This document shows positions 23,501-35,077 of a DNA stretch of 64,000 nucleotides, one piece after another. The stretch covers positions 1,736,001 through 1,800,000 of the forward strand of contig JAHREC010000018.1 in the NCBI GenBank assembly GCA_020081605.1. Reading direction: 5' to 3'. The stretch comes from Albifimbria verrucaria (taxonomy: Eukaryota > Ascomycota > Sordariomycetes > Hypocreales > Stachybotryaceae). Positions within the stretch are counted from its first letter, which is position 1; each line of letters begins with the position of its first letter. Under the pieces are notes generated by a model that searched no databases, was not told where the DNA came from, and was given only the letters and a program-made list of their open reading frames with translations. A program made the position numbers and the translations under genes.

Positions 23501-25056
23501 TCCGAGAATAATAGAAACAAGCCTGGCCTGTCCATCTGGTTCGAGGATTGAAACGGCGGTGCCAATTCCATGAAGTCTGCGGCAACAACAAGACGACCTT
23601 GGGGTTCAAGATCCATTGGCCATGATTCAACCATATTTCGAAGTCGGCTGGCAACATGTGGCTTGTCCGGGAGCGGATCGTCCATTGAGCAAATATTCGT
23701 GATAATGTCTCTTGCTTTTAGCATAGGCTGGAGCGCAGGGTGTGTAATAGGGAGCGAAGCCACGATCTGGTCTATCAACAAGCTATATCGAGGCAATCTT
23801 TGAACAGGTTCTATGAGAATCGATCGAACAGTCTGCTCCCCAGTCTGGTTTACGCGCTGTCGGAAGCTTGATTGAGCGTCAAGAAAGGACGATAGAAGAG
23901 TTGGGAAATGTTGGCTAGCTCTGATATAGTCCTGGTAGCAGTCGGTGAACTTGGGAACCATTCCTGGAACAGGCGCGCTATTGCGAGTGCGCCGCTGGGA
24001 TCTTTGTTACGGGCCGCACCGCCAAGCTTTGAGCCTGTTAGAGTGGTTGCCGGTGAATCCATATCTCTCACAGCTGAGCTTTCCGTCTCGGCCATGACCT
24101 TGTGAAGTTCCTCGAGGAAGGCGGAGTTGACTTTGAGAATTTGATCAGATGATCGGGAAATAGTCGCCCCAATTGCTCTTCGGAGGGGCTCAAGCTTTCC
24201 GGCGACCTGGTTTTGGCGCTCTCTCGGAAGTCATGGGCGATGTGCCTCACAAGCTCGCCTACTTTCGCTACATAACGTTCCTCGGTGCTCACCAGCTCAT
24301 CCAACTTCATGCGCAACTCGAATTTCTGGTCCTTGGTGAAAGACTTGCTCCGGTTAAGCGCGGTGGGCTTGGAGGAGCACGGCGCAACCTGCTAGTAGGA
24401 AGAAAAACAGGTTCCCAAACAACTTGACCAGCGGTGTGTAGCCTGCATACTGCCGTAGGGTCGGATCGAGTATGTCGTCTTCGTCGTCGGGAACTTCCTC
24501 GAAGTCTGCGGGTTGAAGCGGCACAATGGCGCCCGGAGGGAGGACGAGATCGACGTCGACATTGCTTATGTGCTGAGTCTGTAGGGCAGCCTGCAAGGAG
24601 GAGATGACATCGGCGGTGTTTTCGCTCTTGATCATGGTAGTGACGACATCGGCGGCATGCTGCTCGCCAAAGAGGGCGGGGCCGCTGCCCGGACGCCTGC
24701 CTCTGATCGGGTACGAGTTGCGCAAGTGACTCTTGACGCCATCAGGGAGCTCGGTGAAGTACTTGAACAGGCCAAAGGCCAAGCCTCGGAAGACCTCATC
24801 GCCCTGGTCCTCGCGCGGCAGGTGGTTGACGACGCTGTAGAAGGGCGAGTTGGGGAGATGGTGATGCGCGGAAAGGACTGGAAGCCGGCGGAGAGAAGAC
24901 GTGGACCTGGACGCGGGAGCTGTTGGCAGTGTAGTTGGCCGTGGTGGAAGGGCCATGGAAGATGAGGATGGGCAGGTGGCCGAGCAGAGGGTCGGAAGCG
25001 TGGTAGAGGGTGAGGTGCTCGGGCGAGAGCGCCACCTCATCCGTCACACGCACCAT
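20504..25056 (-). CDS. Large Rho/Cdc42 GEF with RhoGAP-like region
   Basis: A regulator of a Rho-family GTPase in polarity or septation, about 1502 residues. Exons are 25056-22815 and 22764-20504 with a 50-base intron. In order: an N-terminal region of about 250 residues (LTLYHASDPLLGHLPILIFH) resembling the Bud3 N-terminal domain; a DH domain from about residue 260 (MKLDELVSTEERYVAKVGEL; EPVQRLPRYSLLIDQI is the helix that contacts the GTPase); a PH-like stretch (GLFLLFSDCIIMLKR); a RhoGAP-like segment (NRRAFTALMKLLADLL, DRGALTLAFAELLVSD); a Ser/Pro-rich low-complexity stretch; and a C-terminal coiled coil. It may be the Bud3 orthologue, but I do not assign the symbol. Six single-base losses crowd the first 1.1 kb: near 24890, 24852-24855, 24414-24416, 24373-24377, 24140-24142 and 23953-23955. 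The last 3.4 kb has none. Confidence 0.85.
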
Positions 25057-25981
25057 GGTCGGATTAACGGGCCTGGCTCATGGCCTCTCTGGCTCTTGAT
25101 TGATTTGATGAGAATGCGCAGCAGCCGAAGTTCGGCTCGGGTCGCGGGGTAGGGAGTGTCGTTTCGAGTCCTGCTTGGGACCTGGATCACCAGTTGGAGG
25201 GAGGAGTGGGCCGCTACCCGCAGATCAAGTAAACATCGGCGTTGCGCGTCAGAAGAATTTGTACACAAAAGCGCACCGACCACGGGTGAGATGGTGGCTT
25301 GGTGCAGAAGCTGAAGTAGGCAGGCTTAGAAAAAAAATTCGACTGGACAAGGGAGAATAGCGAGAGTCTGAAGATGGAAGTGGAACAGGAAAAAAAAAGA
25401 ACACACAAGACGCAGACTGAGACCCAAGACGACTCAGATAAGGTGGAAGATGGAGGAATGCGAAGGTGATGAAGCACCCTCCTCGATTGGGACCTTGCAT
25501 ACATGCTTAGTGGGTGGGCAGGCGGTCAACAAGCATAGAGGTACTTACCGAGTCATAGTCAACAAAGGACGGTGAAACTTTTTGGTTCAGGGAGCAACGG
25601 CTGGGGTTTTTTCAGCGGCTGTGGACGCGTCCGACGCGCCTGTGCAGCCCCGACGTCACACTGCTGGACCGCTAATGGCCGCCAAAACCCCCACTAACCT
25701 GTGCCTGGCAGGTACATGAGAGATACCTGATCGCCTGTGCCTCGTGGCCCAAGCCAGATCTCTCGGCAGGTACCACTTAGACTAACTTATGCTTGGCCAA
25801 CCTCCCTCACTGTTGGTGTCATTTACTTCGTCCAATCTCGACTTCATCCTAACGACGCTATTCATTCACAACATGAAACAAACCACTACCTAACTTACTA
25901 GTTAGCTCATATAATACTGCATGAACAACAAACAAATACTTCTGCCGCCTCCTACGCTTCACTAACCCACATCGCCTCACC
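25057..25981. promoter_or_regulatory. Shared upstream region RhoGEF/DCC1-like
   Basis: About 925 bases between divergent start codons. It contains a nine-base A run near 25390 and GGTACCTACC-like simple sequence. It should hold both promoters; no gene is seen. Confidence 0.45.
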
Positions 25982-26432
25982 ATGGCTAGCCAGAACCAGG
26001 GCATCATATTACGGCATCAGCCCGACAACGTGGGCTATCGGCTCATTGAGCTGCCGTCCGACCTGCAATCGCTGCTCGAGTCAGACCAAGCACCAGTGTT
26101 AGTCTAGCATGTTTGCCTGCTTTTAATACCTCTTGCTCGTGCTCACCTGCTTCGACAGCCTGACCCTGGAATCTTCCGAGACTTCAGCCATCCTCAGAAC
26201 CCCAGACAAGGCGTACTCACTTCGCCAAAAGAACACCTCCAACGCCCTCATTCTTCTCTCCCCTACTTCGTCGTCAGAATCTGAACCAGGCCAAGCGTTA
26301 GCTGCCATATCAACTATTCAGGAGACCGTGGAATTGGACCCGGTCCCTGAGCGTGACTTGTCGAACCCTGGTAGTGTAAAGCATACTGGCAGCAAAGGCA
26401 AATGGCATGAGCGATTTGGACGAAATAGATAA
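25982..26432 (+). CDS. Short DCC1-like sister-chromatid cohesion protein
   Basis: Resembles the N-terminal part of Dcc1, a subunit of the alternative clamp loader Ctf18-RFC that acts at replication forks. Exons are 25982-26097 and 26159-26432, about 129 residues. The supporting residues are GYRLIELPSDLQSLLES, LTLESSETSAILRTPDKAYS and LRQKNTSNALILL, which match the first beta-rich domain of the family. The protein then runs ISTIQETVELDPVPE, a short polar stretch, and ends KGKWHERFGRNR. Yeast and human Dcc1 are about 380-390 residues and carry C-terminal winged helices that bind DNA and Pol2; nothing like them is visible here or in the 570 bases downstream. It is either a naturally short fungal form or an internally deleted copy. 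No frameshift is needed. Confidence 0.62.
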
Positions 26433-27008
26433 GATTCTCAAGATTTGCGTATATAATTACTGCAGAAAGGCATCGTGTGAATATAAACAGAGGTACGTGT
26501 CAAGAATTTCATTATAGGAAATGGATATCTGCCACTATTAGGAATACGACAACTGCCATTAATACAGCCATTGTCCTATTTCATTCCCAACACCAAAGCC
26601 TCCCGAAACTGCATCATGTCATGATCACATAACACCAAAAATCTTAGTGAAATCCCAATGGGCTCATTCCACAACACCAAATGATACAAGCTGGCCAGCA
26701 AGGATGTAACGAGTGCCAAAGAAAATAAGGAGGAAAAGTGACGACGAAGAAAAAAGCCAGCCAGCCATTCTTTTAATCGCTGCATAAGATGATGAAATGA
26801 TCTCGGAGTCGAGACAATAGCTCCTCCATACTTGTTTACGCATCTTTATGGCATCCTTTCAGGTGCCGTTAATGCCCCCTCTCCAGCATTGACATTCTGG
26901 TTGGGGAGATATTCTTTCGGCATATCATTATGATGGGAGCCGCTGGCCCAGCGATTCTGGCTCCCGCTGCTCCGTTTCGATGCATATCGCCCTTTACTGG
27001 ATGATGAA
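26433..27008. other. Intergenic, convergent 3' ends
   Basis: 576 bases between DCC1-like and RBR genes. A minus-strand frame at 26846-27109 rich in Ser could be an alternative C-terminus of the RBR protein. Nothing else is seen. Confidence 0.4.
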
Positions 27009-29099
27009 CTATTCCAGGTCGGGCTTGAACCGCGGCTTGAACCGCGGCTTGGGCTTGGACAAACAGCCTTCCAGGCGCAAAGGGATGGGCTGCCTTTCAA
27101 AATTGTCACGAGCCAAGGCTATGAAATCTCCTACGTTTCCATTGTTTCGAAGTCCAGGATTACGCCGTGGAGCGGCATGTTGGCGAATACGCTTCCTCAT
27201 GTATTCTTCATCAGCCTCCCGACGATTCGCGTCATCGAGCTTAACCTTAACCGACATGTTGATACCAAGCATCTCTGGTTTGATATTTGGATCTCGGTTG
27301 GTGACTGCTTGTATTGCAGCTCGCTGTGCTCGTTTAATGTCTCCTTCATGCCGCTCTTCGACATTTGCATCCCAGAGAGGGCAAGCACTTCCGCCACGAG
27401 CTTTGTTCAGGAAATGGTTATAATCGCATGATTGAGAGCAGATGTAGCATTGTGTGTTTGTGCAACCAGGTCCAGTGCATGTCATTCTGTTGCATCCACT
27501 TTCCTTGATAAATGGAGTACCGCCTATGATTATGTTATGTTAGTAGGGTCGTGGAAACGCCCAGATGACCACCTACATTTGTTGCATCTGCGTATGAGGG
27601 CGGTAGACATGGCCTCTTCAACCTGCAGCCGAGCTAGCTCGCTGTTCTTTTGACGACCTCTTCACAAGACATTGGTATATGTGTCTTTAATCGACATTGA
27701 CGACAGCTGACGACCATACAATCTGGGCTTTGGCATCGGAATTCCCTATCCACATCGATCGGTGGATATATTTCTGCATAGGGACAAAATGGACACTGGG
27801 CAAGCCCTTCTAGGGCTGATATCTGCAAGATGTTGTTCTGCTCGATGCGGTCCAGTGCTTTTAGGAGTGCTGGTTCAAGAAGTTGCTGGCGTGCCTCGGT
27901 CGAGAAACCTGCCGAACAGCCATCTGCTGTAAAGCACTTGATTTCATATCTCGACATACTAACTTGAGACTTGGCCTGATTTTGGAAACACTCCACGCAG
28001 CAGGACTAGTTATACATTAGCCCCTAAATTCTGCACCTTGTAGCTGATTGTGTGAGATATTTGACTTACGTGACTTGGAGCTCCAGTGCAGTATACAAGG
28101 CGAGACTGCAATGTAGACTCGAAACAACAATTGCAGTCTTCAGTTAAGCCCAAACTCTTTGCCTCTGCAAGAGATTTTTGTTCCGATATCTCTTCATCCC
28201 AACGCTCTTGTTGGACCGCTGAATATAGCCGAGCTGCTTCTAGTTCCTGCAGCAGGTCACCTTCTCGTGCTTGGGCCGAACCACCCCAGCTGCCGGCTGC
28301 CTCGGCCATGGGGAGAGATACTGGGAATTCTAGCATTCGCCATGGCTTTTGCCCATATTCCCATTTGTGTACAACTTCGGCAAGGGCAACATAGGAAGGG
28401 AACAGCAAATTGTTGTGCCTTGTTGTGAAGTTCATGACGTGTCTGAACGGGACATTGGAGAAATCTCGACTGATCAAAATGTTCCTGTATGTATGTCAGT
28501 CATATTAATAGGTCCTCTGGCTATGAGTAGTCGCCGCAAGAAAGTGGCAGTAGGCGGACACCTAGGTGTATTCTATTTCACTAAATCAAGTAGGAGGGCC
28601 TAGGCATTCGAACCAAACCAGGCCGCCGCACTTACGTTTGATCAATTAGAGAAGGCGTCTTCGGTTGCGCACATCGTTCTGGAGTGTCGTATTTTTGCTT
28701 CATACGCTGCATCTCATCATCATAGACTGATGCTTCGCCCTCTTCTTCCACTGCCTCAGGTGGACGCTGTCTGGTATAGTTGCCACCGTTCTCTAGAAGG
28801 TCAGCGAGATGGGTACATATGGCACACGCGTTGTTGTTAAAAAGACGAATCATATGATGCAGATATGTCAAGCAAATATCTGGAAATAGAGCTTGAACTT
28901 GTTTGCTGCAAGTCTCATCATCGAGTTCATGGGTGGGAATCCTCACAGCCCCATCCGCGTGTCGTTTCTTGGATATCATCCTAGCACGTCTAAGCAACAC
29001 TCGAGACATGCCATTTGATCTTCTCGTAGGTGTCCCGGAGGGTTGGATTCCTTGAGAACCCTCGGCAGCCGGGTTATCTTTTCCAAGACCCATGCCCAT
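27009..29099 (-). CDS. RBR E3 ubiquitin ligase, RNF216/TRIAD3-like
   Basis: A RING-between-RING ubiquitin ligase, about 607 residues. Exons are 29099-28636, 28484-28070, 28005-27577 and 27523-27009. The first exon encodes an N-terminal region with FPDICLTYLHHMIRLF. RING1 spans the second intron (CNCCFESTLQSRLVYC then CCVEC). The IBR region follows (CPFCPYAEIYPP, CQSPDCMVVSCRQC). RING2 is split by the third intron (CNKCGTPFIKESGCNRMTC); its third Cys is the expected catalytic residue, then CTNTQCYIC. This RNF216-type layout assembles ubiquitin chains through a thioester. One base is missing in the A run 27648-27651 (sense strand), where EEVVK should run on to NSELARLQVEEA. The start is the first ATG of a frame open to 29162 and is uncertain. 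The C-terminus ends in a KPRF repeat. Confidence 0.85.
27024..27047 (-). repeat. 12-base tandem duplication in the RBR gene
   Basis: CTTGAACCGCGG (plus strand) occurs twice in a row, encoding the KPRFKPRF end of the predicted protein. It sits where the true C-terminal frame is least certain. Confidence 0.8.
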
Positions 29100-30070
29100 C
29101 AAATTGCTAGGACGTTGCGAGTCCCGGGATAAATTGCCTTTGCGGTGCAAAATTATCAACAAATTTAGCTCGTGCTTTAAATATGACGCTGGGTGTTGTC
29201 CTTTGGCTTGGTCATCGGCAAGTGCGCTGTAGGTGATTACCTGTAGATGCTAACCACAGACAGCAAACAGAATGTGGTACAGGACAAGATTAATTTGTTC
29301 AAGGCTTCAACCCTCGCGAGAGAGAAAGAAAGAAGGTAATTTTTATCAGAAAGAAGAGGCATAAGCTCAGATATCAAGGTCTCCACGATCACATTCACAC
29401 GACAGCTGGCAGAACTGCCAAGGTATGCAAAATAAGAAGCGAGATGCGATGGAAAAAGAGTTCAAAGTTTAAGCAGCTGGAAGAGAAGAATAAAAAGCAA
29501 GAACAAAACACAAAAGGAATGTAGAAGTCATTTTTAACCGAAGGATTCTATATCATAGCGTGGATCGAATTAGACCTGTGCTTAATAGCAGCGGATATCA
29601 ACAAGATGTAAGCATTACTGGGTTACAACGCAGTTTGTCAAGCTCATTAATTCGCATCTTGACCGTGATGAGGTAAAATGAATCAAAAGCTTGTGCGCCC
29701 ATAGAGTTGGTTCATTGGTTGGCTAAGCATCATGTGACCTCTTATGAATGATGCAGGAGGAATGGGGCGCAGACACGTGTCCCAAGAAACTCTGCTTCAA
29801 CATATGGTTCTATGTCGAAGACGATGTTTACTGTATGAGCGTTTGCCTTGATAAATTATTGTAGACCATTTGCTGAATCAGGTGCCTACCTACCTGTAGT
29901 ACCTACCCACCCACCTACTAACCTGACTACTGTTAAAGTGGTCACGTGCTTTCGTGGTTCACTCGCGCCACTTTAGTCCCTTGGTTAGTGCCAATGACGG
30001 AATGCATCCGAACTGTTACATCTACCTTGAATGCTTCACAACCATGCGGTCCACGGTGACTAATAAAAAC
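29100..30070. promoter_or_regulatory. Shared upstream region RBR/RAD4
   Basis: About 970 bases between divergent genes. Near 29880-29930 there is a run of CCTACC and CCACC units. It should hold both promoters. No other gene is seen. Confidence 0.45.
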
Positions 30071-33000
30071 ATGCCACCTGTTGTACCGCGCAAGCGATTG
30101 CGCCAGTCGCCTCCACCAGGAAAGACCAAGGATAGTCGGCAGAAGAAGGAGACCAAGTCGACGCCCGACAAAGCACGTCGCAAAGCCACTCTATATGATG
30201 ACCTTGATGCTTCCTCGACACCTCAAGCCTCGGAACCCAACACTTCGTTGCTTCAGGATTTGACTGGCGACGACAGTTCCAGCTCTCTGACATCTCTCTC
30301 CGATGATGCCTTTGAGGATGTGCCGGTCGCGAAACGGCAAAGGTGGAAGAATCCGGCGATGATGATGACATCGAATTCGAGGATGTCGTAGCACCATCGG
30401 CGCCAGCTCCTGATGTTCCCGTCACTTCCGGAGACCTTGAGCTTACCCTCAATCGTGATACACGCATCTCCTTAACGAACCAGTTTGGAGACAAGAGAGG
30501 GCCGACTAAGCGCGAGCGCATGGTTCGCAATGCGACTCATTGTATTCATGTCATGTCTTTGCTATGGCACAATGCAGTGAGAAACTCCTGGTTGTGTGAT
30601 ACGGAGGCCCAAGCTATTATGTTATCTCACATCCCCTAAGATGTGGGATGAAGTTGAGAGATGGCGTCAAAATAGTGGTTTGGTGAAGCTGCCGCCCTCA
30701 GCACCGCTGAACAAGGGTAAAGGCAAGTCGAAAAATGGAGCGAAGGAGCGCCCTGGACGACCAGCTCGTGACTGGGGAGCTACTGCAGACAAACTGGAGG
30801 AGGGAATGATTGACATGAGCCACGGTGATCCTCTTTTTCGTTTGATGCAATGTTTGGTGCCTTGGTGGAAGCAGAGATTTCGAATCAAAGCACCAGGTCT
30901 GAGGAAGTGGGGATATATGTCTCTTGAGCGTCTTGATCGCCTTACAAAAGCCCATAAGGCTGAAGCGTATGATCCAGAAGTATTTGGGGAACGGATCGCT
31001 TCACTTCAGGATTTTAGGCAATGTGCCCAAGATTGTCAAGGGAGTCGGGACGTAGGAGCCCAGCTCTTTACGTGCCTACTTCGTGGCTTAGGTCTTGAGG
31101 CTCGTATGGTTGCCAACCTTCAAACTCTTGGATTCGGCTGGAACAAGCTGGAGGATGCCGAACCGGAGAAGGACGCTGCAAAGGACAAATCGTTGGGGAA
31201 CCCTACCAAGCCGCCCTCCGTGAAAACCAATGGGAAGGGCGGTGGTAACTCGTCGAAAAAGCTGGTACCCCAACGAAGACCCGAGCCGAAGAGAAGTCCT
31301 CATCTCGACCCAGTCGGTCGAGTAAGTCAGCTAAGTCGATTGCGGACGAGGAATCCGACGATTTAGATTTGGAGTTCCAAGACACTGATGATGAATCTGT
31401 TGTCGAGCTGCAAGTCACTCCCAGGAGGACACAAACACCCCGAAACAGTTTGATCAAGACCTTGATTTCCCGCATTACTGGACAGAGGTTATGTCACCAG
31501 TGACAAGAAAATATTTACCAGTTGATCCTTTGGTCAAGAAAGTCGTGGCAACCAACAGAGACTTGATAGAGTCACTGGAGCCGCGCGGTGCCAAGGCTGA
31601 TAAGGCACGGCAAATTATGGCCTACATCGTAGGTTACTCAAGCGATGGAACTGCCAAGGATGTGACGGTTAGGTATCTGAAGAAACAAATGGTCCCTGGC
31701 CGGACTAAAGGTGCTCGTATGCCGTTGGAGAAGGTTCCAGTATACAACCGCCATGGCAAAGTAAAGCGTTACGAGCAATTCGATTGGTTCAAGACTGCCA
31801 TGTCGGGCTATCGACGTGGAACAAGGAAGCATCCTTTGACCGAAGAAGATGATGCCGAGGACATGGCAGACCTGAAACCAGCGCAGCCTGAAAAGAAGGA
31901 GGTTAAAGAAGGCGCAGAAACATTGCAATACTACAAACAGTCTAAGGACTTTGTCCTCGAACGGCATCTGAAACGAGAGGAGGCCTTAAAGCCAGGCGCC
32001 TCTGCGGTAAAGACCTTCAAGAACAAGGTTAAGGGTGGCAAAATCGAAGAAGAGCCCGTATTTGCTCGCAGTGATGTAGTCAATGTCAAAAGTGCGGAGA
32101 CGTGGCACAAACAAGGAAGGGCACCATTGCCTGGCGCTCAGCCTCTAAAACGGGTACCATATCGCGCAGCAACTCTTAATCGCCGACGAGAGATTTTAGA
32201 GGCAGAAGCGGCAACAGGGGAAAAGGTGCTCCAGGGCCTTTACAGTTTTGACCAGACTGACTGGATCATTCCGCCTCCGATCAAAGATGGAATTATTCCA
32301 AAGAACGAATATGGGTAAGCATACATCGTGACAGTGCCCCGTGTCGAGTGTATTAGTGGCTGACTGAACTTAGAAATATCGATCTATTTGTCGAACACAT
32401 GTGTCCAAGAGGCGCGGTTCATGTTCCTTACCGAGGTGCAATGCGAGTTTGTAAACGCCTGCAGATCGACTACGCCGAGGCTGTAGTGGATTTTGAATTT
32501 GGACATCGTATGGCAGTACCAGTCATTCAAGGTGTGGTCATCGCCGAGGAATACCACGATCAGGTCATGGAAGAACTAGAGAAGGACGAAGCAGAGCGGA
32601 AGAGGAAGGAAGACGAGAAACGACGCAAAACTGTGCTTAGCCAATGGCGGAAATTTCTCTTTGGCTTGAGAGTGGTTAAGAGGATACAAGAGGAGTATGG
32701 ACATATTGACGAAAGTGTGTCTGTATTTGGCCGTGGGAAAGGAGCGGCCCATGCCAGCAAAGAACATGCGAAGCCACACGATGAAGAGATGGCGGGAGGT
32801 TTTCTCCCTGAGGGCTATGAAGAAGATCATGAAGAGGAAGCGGCACCACATCACACGTCGAGCTTCTTCCCAGCAGTGGATGAAGACGAGGCAGATAATG
32901 ATGGGGGCTGATTATGGAGGACCATCGAGAAGAAATCCCCGTTGACAAGAAAGAACCATCCCCGGACACGGCACAGCAAATGGTCGAAGAAACGAAGACT

Positions 33001-33155
33001 TCAAAACCAAAGCCCAAAAAGAAAGCAACGCCTGTGAGACGGCAACCTGCGAGGGTCGCCCAGCGCGTGGACGGAGGAAGGTTGTATCGGATGATGATGA
33101 GGAAGAAGACGACGAGGTTGAGGACTGGTCCGAGGCATCGTATAATGATGAATGA
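30071..33155 (+). CDS. RAD4/XPC nucleotide excision repair protein
   Basis: The DNA-damage recognition factor of global nucleotide excision repair, acting in the nucleus with Rad23; about 1010 residues. Exons are 30071-32314 and 32374-33155. A basic/acidic N-terminus is followed by THCIHVMSLLWHNAVRNSWL, the transglutaminase-like domain (CLLRGLGLEARMVANLQTLG), BHD1 (HYWTEVMSP, RKYLPVDPL), and BHD2/BHD3 (LFVEHMCPRGAVHVPYRG, AEAVVDFEFGHRMAVPVIQG), which insert into damaged duplex. The tail is acidic (EDWSEASYNDE). An upstream in-frame ATG at 30044 is possible. Seven bases are missing at six sites: G run 30342-30343, C run 30633-30636 (two bases), A run 31256-31260, C run 31438-31441, G run 32903-32907 and G run 33080-33081. 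With them the length is a multiple of three. No sign of decay beyond these. Confidence 0.92.
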
Positions 33156-33547
33156 GCTTTACTGTTGTGTAATTACACCACTTGGGTGGTTGTAGAAATG
33201 GCTGTATAGTAGAGAAGTCGTTGCTTTGTAGCTACATCGAGCCTTTCATGGCTGGGACCAGGATATCCGATATTAAGGCTACAGCATATTTGCTACGTCT
33301 GTATTAAACATTTAATGCACACGGAACATGATGTAATGTATAAGTTAATGACAATTCTATTTTCATCGCTAAACCTCCACGTAGACTAATATGCAACGCT
33401 CTCCAATGTGAGGTCCCCACCATTCAGCACGACAACGTTGTGCGATGCTTCGGCAATAACACACCCATCCTTCCCAGCTCTGCCTGGATTATAACGCCTT
33501 GCAATGCAAAACAGTTCTATCACTCCTGATAACTTCATACACCATCC
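33156..33547. other. Intergenic, convergent 3' ends
   Basis: 392 bases with the 3' flanks of RAD4 and the AN1 zinc-finger gene. No gene is seen. Confidence 0.45.
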
Positions 33548-34483
33548 TTACATATCAATCAGATCCGGTGCCGGCCCGACGCCTCTTAATAGAATAATAG
33601 TGTTGCCGCTCTGCAGGGCCGTGCCGACCTTCTCGTTGAACTCAAGTAGTCGGCCCCTTCGACATGGAATACCCTCAGTTTATCTTGCTCGTCGGCGCTT
33701 TGGTTGTTGATATTCTGGACTTGTAAGCTGCGGGCCGCAGCGTCAAGCATGCGGCCAACCACCCAGTCCGCCGAGTAGAAGAACTCGCCCTTGGGAAACT
33801 TTGCGCGTGCCGTCTCCGCCTCAGCCTCAACATAGAGGTAGATGCGCTTCTCTGGAGCCAGCTTCTCGTCGCCCTTGGCCGTCTTCTTGAGCTTGTTCAC
33901 GGCCACGACACGCGCGGCTGCCGAACTAGGTTTCGGTTTGGGGAGTGAGCGCCCCGCCTGTTCCTTTTTCGCGGAGCCCCAGGCGCGCAGCTTGTCAAAG
34001 GCGGACATCATGGACTTCTTGCTAGCCTCCAACTGTTGCTGGGCGGGGCGCGCCTGATGGGCGTAAGGTTCTTGCAGTCGTGATCCTCGCGAAGGCGATG
34101 TTTTAGGCAGTAGTCGCGGTTACATGTTTGACAGTGCACGCCGGTGGTAAGAGATGTACCGATAACCGTCTTGCAGGTGGGCGAGGCGCAGGGTTTCTGG
34201 GTGACTTTATCGCGGAGCATCTTGCCCTGGCCGATGGACGGTTGGGAGAGCTGAGCGAGGCGCCTGCGCTCCGCCCACGCCCCGGCGTTGGAGCATTTGT
34301 GCGCCGATTCTGTTCGGTGGTCGAGGCAAAAGGTTCGGTTGCATGACTGGCAGTAGAAGGGAGGAAGTCGAGCTGGTTGCAGTAGTCGTACTGGCAGTGT
34401 GTGCCGACGAGGGAGGCGTCGTCGTTGTGTCGCATTTCGACGTAGCTGGTGTCCTCACCACGTGCGTTGGCTGGAGATGCCAT
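33548..34483 (-). CDS. AN1-type zinc-finger protein, Cuz1/ZFAND1-like
   Basis: An intronless gene of about 312 residues. Two AN1 zinc fingers lie at the N-terminus: CQYDYCNQLDFLPFYCQSC with CNRTFCLDHR, then CASPTCKTVIG with CQTCNRDYCLKHR. A basic Ala-rich linker follows, then a ubiquitin-like C-terminal region (RIYLYVEAEAETARAKFPKG, WVVGRMLDAAARSLQV). This is the architecture of yeast Cuz1 and human ZFAND1, which bring Cdc48/p97 and the proteasome to stress granules under arsenite. A later start at the Met of MRHNDDASLVG is possible. Three bases are missing: C run 34369-34371, C run 34041-34043 and G run 33654-33657 (sense strand); counting them, the length is a multiple of three and the protein ends RGVGPAPDLIDM. 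Confidence 0.87.
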
Positions 34484-35077
34484 CTTGGTCGAGTCTTCTC
34501 CTTCCCGATATAAATGTACGTCACACGTAGAGCCACCGGCGTGTCGCAGGCAGCGTAGGTAGTTCGTCAGCAACGGTGCTTGTGGCCTTGACGATGGCTG
34601 ACCAAAGCGGCGAGGAAGAGTCTAGAAGGTCGCGCGGCGCAAAGCCAATCTGGGATCGCTGGGACCGGTACCTGGCGCTAGGGTGTCGCCACGTCCAACT
34701 AAAATCAGACGCTCGTGCTGTAATATCGCTGCAGTTTCGGTTTAGGCCTGGCAGGTTTCAAGGAATCAGGAGAGAGGACCGCAGTTGATGGGAGGCGTCA
34801 CTGCTTGGGGTTGATGCTTGGCGTGGTGGGGCTGAATCCCATGGCTCACACATGCCAATGTCTAAGCGGGTTACGATGCCTCACCAAATGCCCTCTGTTT
34901 GCACCTTAGCGGTCACCTACTCTAAGCGCCTCATCTTGTGTATGTCTCTAGTAATTATATTCGCCAAAAATGATTTAGATATTCTTTGATACAGGCTGAG
35001 TTGAGTACAATTGGTTGTCTCAATCATTGTCAACGCCATCTACCCAAGCTAGTCCGTAATTCACTATAACGAGCTCC
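34484..35077. other. Intergenic, tandem minus-strand genes
   Basis: 594 bases holding the promoter of the AN1 gene and the 3' flank of MTP18. No gene is seen. Confidence 0.4.

Noticed and set aside
28590..28622. tRNA B-box-like sequence on the minus strand (GGTTCGAATGCC)
   Set aside because: No T stem, anticodon arm or acceptor stem can be paired around it.
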